From the NCBI RefSeq assembly GCF_006376685.1, contig NZ_VEWL01000001.1, positions 809,869 to 873,868 of the forward strand: 64,000 nt of DNA, in the 5' to 3' direction. The notes under the pieces are model-generated. The model had not been told where the DNA came from and searched no databases. It saw nothing but the letters and a program-made list of their open reading frames with translations. Of the stretch, positions 16,606 to 22,918 are shown one piece after another (the stretch's first letter is position 1; each line of letters begins with the position of its first letter). Both the position numbers and the translations under genes were made by a program. This DNA is from Ochrobactrum teleogrylli. GTDB lineage: Bacteria > Pseudomonadota > Alphaproteobacteria > Rhizobiales > Rhizobiaceae.

Positions 16606-17630
16606 TTGTTAAGGTCCGAGGCAGCGATGGCCGCCGCCAGCGTTTCGATGCCCTCAATCACCCGCAGCGAGGTGCTCATCGACTGCGCATCCATGTCAAA
16701 GACGTGGCCGTCCTTGACTGCAGGCATCAGGCTTGTCACCGGATCGGTTTCAAGGAATTTGTGCTTCACGGCAATATCATCCGCCGGATAGCGGCGACGA
16801 TCGAGCTTCGCCGCCACGATCATCGACGGGCCAGACTTGGCGATGGTTTCCCAGCCGATGGTCGGCCATTCTTCCTGGCTGTCGACCACATTCCTGATGC
16901 CGAGCGCCGACAGGATATAGGCCGGAGCGCCGAACTTTCCGGCGATATAGGGATCGGCGTCAATCTGCGTGCTGGAAAACCACACCGCAGCGGAAAGCTT
17001 GGCCCCGCTGGCGCCAATCTTGCGGCGCGCCGCATCTTCGCGCCCTTTCAGCTCGGCAATGAGCTTTTCACCGCGATCCTGCACGTTGAAGATTGCGGCC
17101 AGCTCGCCGATTTCCTGATAGACGATATCCATCGTGAAGGCTGCCGTGCGCACGCCGTCGCCACCGCCGGAATTATCCTTGCCGACACAATCCGAAGGCG
17201 AGGTATAGGCCGGGATGCCCAGTTCCTCGAACTGCTCCGGCTTGGCGACAATGCCATTCGGCCCGACATGCCATTGAAAATCCGCCGTCACAATATCGGG
17301 TTTCTGCGCCAGTACGCTTTCGAAGCTCGGGTCGTTATCGGCCAGTCGCTTGACCTTGGCGTTGACCTCTTCAAAGCCTTTCAGTACCGGGCCGAACCAC
17401 ACCGCCGTACCGACCACCTTGTCACCCAGACCAAGGCTGTACAAAATCTCCGTGCTGCTTTGACCGACAGCCACCGCGCGCGTCGGGGCCTGTTTGAATG
17501 TAACGTCGCGTCCGCAGTTCTTCAGCGTCAGCGGATATTGCGTTTCCGCCGCCTGCAGTGCTGGCGCGCCTGCAAACAGAAAAAGAGCGCATAAAGCGAT
17601 GCGAAACGACGTCTTGCCGTGCAATGTCAT
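16602..17630 (-). CDS. btuF: Corrinoid ABC transporter, periplasmic binding protein (BtuF-like)
   Basis: This 342-residue class III binding protein has a signal peptide (MTLHGKTSFRIALCALFLF...ALQA). Its helical-backbone fold is recognisable from RAVAVGQSSTEILYSLGLGDKVVGTA and the PDIVTADF segment. ATG 17630 is chosen because it gives the usual signal peptide; an in-frame GTG 33 bp upstream is the alternative. It is first in the leftward transporter operon and follows the cobalamin riboswitch by about 200 bp. Cobalamin, cobinamide or another corrinoid is the likely cargo. Confidence 0.82.
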   Translation of the reverse strand: MTLHGKTSFRIALCALFLFAGAPALQAAETQYPLTLKNCGRDVTFKQAPTRAVAVGQSSTEILYSLGLGDKVVGTAVWFGPVLKGFEEVNAKVKRLADNDPSFESVLAQKPDIVTADFQWHVGPNGIVAKPEQFEELGIPAYTSPSDCVGKDNSGGGDGVRTAAFTMDIVYQEIGELAAIFNVQDRGEKLIAELKGREDAARRKIGASGAKLSAAVWFSSTQIDADPYIAGKFGAPAYILSALGIRNVVDSQEEWPTIGWETIAKSGPSMIVAAKLDRRRYPADDIAVKHKFLETDPVTSLMPAVKDGHVFDMDAQSMSTSLRVIEGIETLAAAIAASDLNK

Positions 17631-17827
17631 GGGAAACCCCGAAATGGTGAGAGAAATGGCCACGTCAGCAAGCGACGGCGATAAGGCGCCGTGAGCAAAC
17701 GGAGATATCCGGGGATATGGATGACGATGAAAGAAAGCGCCTTGCGGCGCGATGTGCTGTCATAACCTGCTCCTGCTCCGGGCATCCCCGCCCGTGACAA
17801 TGGATAATGATGGCCCAAAGGCCCTAT

Positions 17828-18055
17828 GACGGCAGGTCTCCTGGCTTGCAGATAATCGCTTCCATCTGCCTTCCCGTGTCTTTCAGCTTTCGCCGGTTGA
17901 ACACAGTGGCATGACGCCCGTCGGCGTCACAAGGATGAACAGCAATCCGCTCACAGTTGCGGGGGCAGCCACGGTCTCGGTCCCTTTTCGGGTCGTCCTC
18001 ACCGTGTTCCCTATTAATCCCCTTCACTCTCGGTCGGGGAACCGTCGTAATACTA
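17828..18055 (-). promoter_or_regulatory. Cobalamin (AdoCbl) riboswitch
   Basis: On the minus strand the conserved cobalamin aptamer elements appear in order: GGGAACACGGTGAGGA, then CCCCCGCAACTGTGAGCGG, then ATGCCACTG, CGGGAAGGC and finally AGCCAGGAGACCTGCC (17831-17846). These are the invariant B12-box and peripheral elements. It precedes the btuFCD-like genes, so corrinoid sufficiency would repress uptake. The expression platform is probably in 17650-17820. Confidence 0.95.
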
Positions 18056-18128
18056 TTACGTTCGCATTGCGCTGAGGTCAAGTGGCTCTGTTCCATTTGG
18101 CGGTTTGCCCAAGCGCATAAAGCCATGG

Positions 18129-18143
18129 TTAACAAAGCGTTAA
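18129..18143. promoter_or_regulatory. CtrA-type site TTAA-N7-TTAA
   Basis: TTAA-CAAAGCG-TTAA lies 95 bp upstream of the RcnB-like gene. It is an exact match to the alphaproteobacterial CtrA full-site consensus. Binding has not been shown here. Confidence 0.5.
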
Positions 18144-18237
18144 TATCACATTGATTTTATTTAATGTTTCAAAATGCAGACATTCATCTTCCGTTCATTC
18201 GTCTCCCAATAGTGTCCACCCAACAGCAAAGGAGAAC

Positions 18238-18591
18238 ATGATGTTCAAAAAAGTCATTCTTGCAGCCGTAGCCCTTTCATTCATCGGCGCACCGCTGGCC
18301 GCACAGGCGCAGGACTATCAGCGCAAGCCGGGTCCGCACCGCATGGACCAGAAACCGCGTCCGCCGCATGGCAAGGAATTCGGTCGTAAAGACCCGCGTG
18401 ACCATGGCCGTCAGCATTGGTCCAAGGGCCAGCGCTACAATGACTGGCGCCGCCAGCCGGAAGTGCGCGACTACAAGCGTTATGGTCTGCGCCGCCCGGG
18501 TCCGGGCCAGCGCTGGGTGAAGGTTGACAACCAGTTCCTGCTGGTCACCACGGCAACGGGCATCATCGCTGGCATTCTCGCTGGCCGGTAA
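18238..18591 (+). CDS. RcnB-family periplasmic protein
   Basis: This 117-residue protein has a signal peptide (MMFKKVILAAVALSFIGAPLAAQAQ), then an Arg/His/Pro-rich linker with YNDWRR, and a C-terminal RcnB domain: YGLRRPGPGQRWVKVDNQFLLVTTATGIIAGIL. RcnB in E. coli influences nickel/cobalt homeostasis in the periplasm, but the role of this relative is unknown. ATG 18238 follows AAAGGAGAAC. It is a single gene between a CtrA-type site and a strong terminator. Confidence 0.85.
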   Translation: MMFKKVILAAVALSFIGAPLAAQAQDYQRKPGPHRMDQKPRPPHGKEFGRKDPRDHGRQHWSKGQRYNDWRRQPEVRDYKRYGLRRPGPGQRWVKVDNQFLLVTTATGIIAGILAGR

Positions 18592-18613
18592 GCCGCAAGC
18601 CTCAGTGTTTCTA

Positions 18614-18650
18614 AAAATCGGCCAGAGCAAAACTCTGGCCGATTTTCTTT
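18614..18650. terminator. Bidirectional terminator between the rcnB-like and omptin genes
   Basis: Arms AAAATCGGCCAGAG and CTCTGGCCGATTTT (14 bp) enclose CAAAA, with A and T tracts at the two ends. It can stop both converging transcripts. Confidence 0.9.
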
Positions 18651-18658
18651 TTGCAATG

Positions 18659-19606
18659 TTAGAAACTGACTTTCAGGCCGCCGCCAAGCGTGAACGCCTG
18701 CAAGCCGGCGCCTGCATCATCGGGGAAGCTCTTAACCTCCCCCGTTGTTCTGTTTTCCATCATCGTGTCGCCCCTCATGCGGAAGTATTTTTCATAAGCC
18801 GCCGAGAGATAGACATTTGTGCGCTCGGTAAAGGCATAAGCGACTTCGGCCTGCGTATCCAGAAACGCCCGGCTTCCGAACGTATCAGTAAAACGCTTAT
18901 CCCCGTGCCAATGATCGTCGATGTCCTTGGCAGCGACAGCTGCTCCTACGCGCCCCAGCAACGAAAAAGACCATTTTTCGAATGTTGAACGCCATTCGCC
19001 GCCCACAAACAGCGCTGGCAAACTTTGCTCGTAGCTGATCCCCTTCCCAAAGAGGACGCCCGTTTTATCGCGAAATCCCTCTTCGCTGTAGACATATTGC
19101 GAGTTACCGCTGGTCCATTTCACATTCGTATATTTGAACCCGCCATGCAGATTGAAGACGTTATGTTGATTGATCTCGAAATCATGCCCAACGGCAATAT
19201 CCAGATTGATGTAACGATCCAGATCTGTCTCATCGCTAACCGAACGATCTGTCCAGTCATCAAAATCATAACTTTTCAAATATGGCGCTAACCAATCGTA
19301 GTCTTCCATCTTGTGGGTGCCACCCAGCCCGATTTTCACACGGCCAACCACAGTTATATTTTTCATGGGCTCGGCCCTGAAAGCGCCGGTCAGGACAGGC
19401 ATTTGCGACTGCCAGAACAGATGGCTCATGCGGTTTCCGCCGTTATAGACGATTTCGTCCGCCTTGACCCAAGTGTAGCCGACACCGCCTAAAAAGGTGA
19501 AGCTTTTGTCTATATTTGTATATTGAACCCCCGCGGCCTTGTCCGCAGCATTGGCCAAAGGAAAATTTAAAAACAATAAGAATATTGATAAAACGATACG
19601 CTGCAT
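18659..19606 (-). CDS. Omptin-family outer-membrane protease
   Basis: This 315-residue beta-barrel protein begins with a signal peptide (MQRIVLSIFLLFLNFPLANA). Omptin hallmarks are seen: GGTHKMEDYDWL with the Asp pair at 102 and 104 (OmpT Asp83/Asp85), DWTDRSVSDETDLDRYINLDI, and Asp230-Asp231-His232 (OmpT Asp210/His212). The C-terminus ends GGGLKVSF, with terminal Phe as in barrel-assembly substrates. Omptins cleave host or antimicrobial peptides in enterobacteria; the target here is unknown. ATG 19606 follows CAGGAGTGGCGC. It stands alone. Confidence 0.82.
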   Translation of the reverse strand: MQRIVLSIFLLFLNFPLANAADKAAGVQYTNIDKSFTFLGGVGYTWVKADEIVYNGGNRMSHLFWQSQMPVLTGAFRAEPMKNITVVGRVKIGLGGTHKMEDYDWLAPYLKSYDFDDWTDRSVSDETDLDRYINLDIAVGHDFEINQHNVFNLHGGFKYTNVKWTSGNSQYVYSEEGFRDKTGVLFGKGISYEQSLPALFVGGEWRSTFEKWSFSLLGRVGAAVAAKDIDDHWHGDKRFTDTFGSRAFLDTQAEVAYAFTERTNVYLSAAYEKYFRMRGDTMMENRTTGEVKSFPDDAGAGLQAFTLGGGLKVSF

Positions 19607-19744
19607 GCGCCACTCCTGTAACAGATGACGCATAGTTATATTTTTAATATTGCACAGAAAACTGCCAGAGATAGTTCACTATTTCTGCGTCCATGAAAGG
19701 CTATCACCAGTGCGCGCGCATGAGGACGACGCGCGCCTCTGAGC

Positions 19745-19912
19745 CTATCGGTTGCGGGCCTTCATCAGAATCCAGATGAGAACGATCATTACGACGAGGC
19801 CGATCGCCAAACCAATCAAACCGCCATAGACGGCATCGGTGTTGCCGCCGATCAATGCCCCAATGCCAGCCCCTAAAATCAGCAGGATAAGCGGCGGCAG
19901 GCATCCAATCAT
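19745..19912 (-). CDS. Small glycine-zipper-like membrane protein (55 aa)
   Basis: The 55-residue protein begins MIGCLPPLILLILGAGIGAL and ends MKARNR. It has two hydrophobic segments: about residues 5-20, and 28-50 (YGGLIGLAIGLVVMIVLIWILM). A GxxxG-type pattern is present. A basic C-terminus suggests a cytoplasmic tail. Start ATG 19912 follows GGACCTCGCA. Function unknown. Its hydrophobic pattern and codon use support a real gene. Confidence 0.6.
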   Translation of the reverse strand: MIGCLPPLILLILGAGIGALIGGNTDAVYGGLIGLAIGLVVMIVLIWILMKARNR

Positions 19913-20106
19913 TGCGAGGTCCTACAAACACGATCCGATATTTGTGCACCCATAAGTGCACCCGTTTGTAGCCCCATATCTAGCGAGATTTAGCGTCAGC
20001 GACAACGGCTTCACGGCGGGATTATGCAATCCCGCTGCTATGCCGTTGGTATACGAATGGGGCCATAGAAGACTTGCCCCGCTGTCAACCGGGGCAAATG
20101 CCTCTG

Positions 20107-20298
20107 CTAAGCGCCTTTGGTACCAAATATTTTGCCTGGACCTATATTTCGCGTCGGTCCGACCGCCAGCAAAACAGGCTTACCGTTTTCCTTGCTGGTC
20201 GCTACCGCAGGTTTTTGTGCGCCCACGACCGGTGCCGCAGCAAGCGCGGTGCCAGACACCATCATCGATCCGATTGCTATTATCGCTATGGCTTTCAT
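20107..20298 (-). CDS. Small secreted protein (63 aa), unknown function
   Basis: This 63-residue protein has a clear signal peptide (MKAIAIIAIGSMMVSGTALA-A) and a ~40-residue basic, Gly/Lys-rich mature part ending GPGKIFGTKGA. ATG 20298 follows GAGGAGGGCAT, a strong ribosome site, which is the main evidence that it is translated. No family is recognised. It is a lone gene between two other small membrane-protein genes. Confidence 0.6.
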   Translation of the reverse strand: MKAIAIIAIGSMMVSGTALAAAPVVGAQKPAVATSKENGKPVLLAVGPTRNIGPGKIFGTKGA

Positions 20299-20510
20299 AT
20301 GCCCTCCTCTGCTGGTCTCGCCAGCAATTCGCCAAACACAGAAACGACCGTGCAGGTGACGTGCACGATCTTGACACAGAGGACGACAAAGCCGGATGAA
20401 ACGCTATACGGCATCTGTCGTATTTCGACACGGCTGAACGAAGAAAATAAGCCGAGACTAGGTTCAAATTAGAATGTAAGCTCCCGGAATTTCGGGGTTG
20501 GGGGAGCAAC

Positions 20511-20807
20511 ATGAGTGACATTTGGAAAATTCGCTTGGTAGGGGCTTTATTTATATCCGCTGGCATACTCGGTCTTATCTTTGACGATGCAATTGGAGGC
20601 AGCGCTCCGCTCAGTGTCCTGTTTGTCAAACTTCTTGGCCCGACCGGGGCAATCTGGCTATTTCGTCTAGGAGCGATGGCGCTGATCATACTGCCAATTG
20701 CAATATATTGGCTGCACACTCGTAGCGAACGTCGCGTTAACGCCTATTTCAGACGCCAGTCAATGCTCGAACCAGAAACTGATCACAGGACTGGGCACCA
20801 GCAATAG
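20511..20807 (+). CDS. Small membrane protein (98 aa), unknown function
   Basis: This 98-residue protein has two hydrophobic segments (LVGALFISAGILGLIF and a second of about residues 46-68, IWLFRLGAMALIILPIAIYWL). The hydrophilic C-terminus is rich in Arg, His and Gln (RSERRVNAYFRRQSMLEPETDH). ATG 20511 follows TTGGGGGAGCAAC. No characterised family is recognised. The 170 bp to the next gene contain no evident feature. Confidence 0.6.
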   Translation: MSDIWKIRLVGALFISAGILGLIFDDAIGGSAPLSVLFVKLLGPTGAIWLFRLGAMALIILPIAIYWLHTRSERRVNAYFRRQSMLEPETDHRTGHQQ

Positions 20808-20975
20808 GTGCACTCCTTTTCCGTTAAAAGGTGCGCGCCTTGCATCTGCGAAGCGTGCCGTTTTGCGCGCTGAGTTTTGCTGAAATTCATGCTGTGGGGT
20901 TCTTGAAACCGTCGGAGCGATTACTAAATCGAAGCCGTCATTCCAACTTTATCGTTCGATCAAATGGAGGTTCCG

Positions 20976-21278
20976 ATGAGCGACCGTTTGTTTGACAGTC
21001 CTGTTTTTGTGAAGGACGGCAAATTTCTAATCAGGGAGATTGCAGGCCCGATCGACGCAATCGATTTTCTTTATGAATGGCCACAGGATGATCGCGATAT
21101 TATCTATGAAGTGGCATGGAGCGCCTGTTGCGACGCTCACAGCGGACAAAAGCCGCTGATCGTGGCGCAAAACGCATTTGAAGGATTTGCGCGAAAGCGA
21201 AATATTCTCGAAAAACCTGAAGCCGCCATGCCGTGGATGATTTCGCATGGCAATGGCGGTGGCCGCGTTCCTGTATGA
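20976..21278 (+). CDS. DUF982 family protein
   Basis: This 100-residue protein resembles DUF982, a family expanded in rhizobia and Brucellaceae with no settled function. Typical text includes FDSPVFVKDGKFLIREIAGPIDAIDFLYEWP, the Trp/Cys region YEVAWSACCDAHSG, and AQNAFEGFARKRNIL. ATG 20976 is preferred over ATG 20964 because TGGAGG sits 6 bp before it. A 30-residue membrane microprotein follows after 10 bp and probably shares the transcript, which ends at 21412. Confidence 0.75.
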   Translation: MSDRLFDSPVFVKDGKFLIREIAGPIDAIDFLYEWPQDDRDIIYEVAWSACCDAHSGQKPLIVAQNAFEGFARKRNILEKPEAAMPWMISHGNGGGRVPV

Positions 21279-21288
21279 GGGAATGGCA

Positions 21289-21381
21289 ATGCATTGGTAT
21301 TTTCTGATTGAGGGAACGATCCTCTTTGCGTTTCTCTGGGTCGTATCGATGCTTTTCTGGGATACCAGACGGCGGCAATAG
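21289..21381 (+). CDS. 30-residue single-pass membrane microprotein, copy 1
   Basis: The 30-residue protein begins MHWYFLIEGTILFAFL and ends in a basic tail (DTRRRQ). It has one central hydrophobic segment. ATG 21289 has GAGGGA 6 bp upstream; an in-frame ATG 21283 is possible. It can be aligned without gaps to the 30-residue protein at 22220-22312, sharing Trp3, Gly9, Thr10, Trp24, Arg27 and Arg29. The match supports both as real genes. It follows the DUF982 gene and is closed by a terminator. Confidence 0.6.
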   Translation: MHWYFLIEGTILFAFLWVVSMLFWDTRRRQ

Positions 21382-21385
21382 CTTG

Positions 21386-21412
21386 AAACCCCGGCTTGTC
21401 CGGGGTTTTTTA
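21386..21412 (+). terminator. Terminator after DUF982-microprotein unit
   Basis: AACCCCGG-CTTGT-CCGGGGTT followed by T residues, 5 bp after the microprotein stop. Confidence 0.85.
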
Positions 21413-21590
21413 TTCATCCGCTCGGGCCGTTCTGCGGCACAAGCAGCGGACTGGTCCCCTTTCTTGTCTAATCGTGCCAGAAATGTCCCGTTCTGATCGA
21501 ATAAGACACACGCTATGCGTTTAAAAGTTGCAGCTAAAACACGTGAGTATTAAGTCCCGAGCCGGGCAGCCTAAGCAATTGCCCGCCCCC

Positions 21591-21628
21591 GCGAGAGGCA
21601 TAATTTCTACACCACTTATGCCTCTCGC
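21591..21628. repeat. Perfect 13-bp inverted repeat in an intergenic region
   Basis: GCGAGAGGCATAA and TTATGCCTCTCGC enclose 12 bases (21604-21615). There is no T tract, so it is not a standard terminator. It lies in the 370 bp between 21412 and 21785, which otherwise shows no gene. It could be an RNA hairpin or a protein-binding palindrome. Confidence 0.55.
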
Positions 21629-21784
21629 CCCCGTTGTCGTTCTCATGGACGCTGCACCGCGCCACGCCCAACAGCGCAACGATCAATATATCGCCCCGTT
21701 ATAAAGAGTTGACCGCGCCAACAGGAACCACAGGCGGGTCTGGCCGTTCATTTGCACGGCGGGCGCGAGATAAGGATAGGTGCC

Positions 21785-22111
21785 ATGTATAAGTTTTCGG
21801 CAATTGCAGCGGTGATGGTGACAGCGCTTGTGGCGACCGTTCCAGCACAGGCCCAAAGCATCGAAATCGGACCCAACGGGATACAGGTCAATCCAGACGA
21901 TAACCGGCGCATGGATCGTGATCGACGCGGTTACGGCGACGAGATAAGCGAGCGTAGAGCTGCCAGAATCGCACGTAACGAGGGTATGGATGAAGTCGAA
22001 AGCGTTTCGCGACGTCGAAACGTGTATGTTGTTCGGGGCGTGGACCGTCGAAATGACGATATGCGCGTTGTGATAGACCGCCGCACGGGCGAAGTGCTCG
22101 AAGTGCGCTGA
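21785..22111 (+). CDS. Secreted PepSY-like small protein
   Basis: This 108-residue protein has a signal peptide (MYKFSAIAAVMVTALVATVPAQAQ). Its charged mature part ends with a single PepSY-like unit: ARIARNEGMDEVESVSRRRNVYVVRGVDRR followed by MRVVIDRRTGEVLEVR. PepSY units are often inhibitory or interaction domains in the periplasm; no partner is visible here. ATG 21785 follows AAGGATAGGTGCC. It is a single-gene unit with its own terminator. Confidence 0.65.
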   Translation: MYKFSAIAAVMVTALVATVPAQAQSIEIGPNGIQVNPDDNRRMDRDRRGYGDEISERRAARIARNEGMDEVESVSRRRNVYVVRGVDRRNDDMRVVIDRRTGEVLEVR

Positions 22112-22117
22112 CGACAT

Positions 22118-22151
22118 AACCCCGGTATCGCGCCGCGTCGCCGGGGTTTTT
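22118..22151 (+). terminator. Terminator after the PepSY-like gene
   Basis: AACCCCGG and CCGGGGTT arms enclose a 15-base loop and are followed by T residues. Confidence 0.75.
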
Positions 22152-22219
22152 CGTTCAATTTGCGTAAGTCGGATGAACTTTTGCCGGTCGGGGTTGTTTG
22201 GTCGCCGGAGGAACCCGGT

Positions 22220-22312
22220 ATGAGCTGGTTTGTATGGTTCATTGGCACAATGATGGTGTCGCTGTTCGCGCTCATCGGATTCACGGCTTGGGCAGAACGA
22301 GACCGAGACTGA
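22220..22312 (+). CDS. 30-residue single-pass membrane microprotein, copy 2
   Basis: The 30-residue protein begins MSWFVWFIGTMMVSLFALI and ends in a charged tail (ERDRD). A strong ribosome site (CGGAGGAACCCGGT) precedes ATG 22220. It aligns without gaps to the microprotein at 21289-21381. A second tiny membrane-protein gene starts 2 bp after its stop, so the pair looks like a bicistronic unit. No known family is recognised. Confidence 0.65.
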   Translation: MSWFVWFIGTMMVSLFALIGFTAWAERDRD

Positions 22313-22314
22313 CG

Positions 22315-22413
22315 ATGTTCGATATCGCTCTATACGACCACATATTCCTGCTTATCGGCGCAATTGTCGCCGCAGTGGTTGGCGGCATTCTTTTGTGGCG
22401 CCTGCCTCATTAG
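22315..22413 (+). CDS. 32-residue membrane microprotein, coupled to the previous gene
   Basis: The 32-residue protein begins MFDIALYDHIFLLIGAI and ends LLWRLPH. One hydrophobic segment, about residues 10-28, carries a small-residue motif (AAVVGG). It has no ribosome site of its own but starts 2 bp after the preceding stop (TGACGATG), suggesting translational coupling. It is unlike the 30-residue paralogs in sequence. Confidence 0.5.
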   Translation: MFDIALYDHIFLLIGAIVAAVVGGILLWRLPH

Positions 22414-22493
22414 GGTGTCTATGCCGGGACGGCAATCACTCCACGTAACCGGCTGATATGGCAACACAATTTCCGATGAGTGGCTGAGAAAAA

Positions 22494-22570
22494 TGGTACG
22501 GTCGGTTGGAGTTGAACCAACGACCTCAGGAGCCACAATCCTGCGCTCTAACCAACTGAGCTACGACCGC
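22494..22570 (-). tRNA. tRNA-His (GTG), lacking G-1
   Basis: On the minus strand the cloverleaf is complete: acceptor GCGGTCG/CGACCGT, D-arm GCTCAGTTGGTTAGAGC, anticodon stem CAGGA/TCCTG with loop TTGTGGC (anticodon GTG), T-arm GTTGG-TTCAACT-CCAAC, discriminator A and encoded CCA. Position 1 pairs G with U72, and the base before G1 is C, so the usual G-1 is not encoded. This is the form described for some alphaproteobacteria. Confidence 0.95.
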
Positions 22571-22862
22571 GTACCTTTGCCGGTATAAGCGCTCAGCGCC
22601 GCCGACAGGGGGTCACATACGGAGAATCGATCCATATTGCAAGCGATTATAGCGCTCTTTTTTCAGAAATTCCCAATAGTCGGATTCAATGTCCAATTCC
22701 ACCGATAATCTAGACAGACTGGTAACCATCGCGGCTGGCTGGCTGTGAACAACCGGATTATTGACCGCAACCTGTAAAATTGCCTTTCCGGCATTAACTA
22801 ATGAAACAGAAAATCGGGCTCATACCGTATGGAAATATGGACCCGCGGCCTCAGTGAGCTTA

Positions 22863-22877
22863 TTAACAGGCGGTTAA
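22863..22877. promoter_or_regulatory. CtrA-type site in front of the PdhS-like kinase
   Basis: TTAA-CAGGCGG-TTAA is an exact TTAA-N7-TTAA match, ending 41 bp before the chosen ATG. The ~350-bp leader (22571-22918) also holds GANTC sites (for example GAATC near 22622 and GATTC near 22684), the target of the cell-cycle methylase CcrM. Confidence 0.6.
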
Positions 22878-22918
22878 TGGCTACGACGGGGCGGTCGAAA
22901 GAACAGATAAGGACCGGT

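Noticed and set aside
14786..17630. Iron-siderophore ABC transporter
   Set aside because: The FecCD fold would allow it, but the upstream cobalamin riboswitch makes corrinoid uptake much more likely.
22494..22570. Attachment site or island boundary at tRNA-His
   Set aside because: No integrase, no direct repeat of the tRNA 3' end, and the neighbours on both sides look like core genes.
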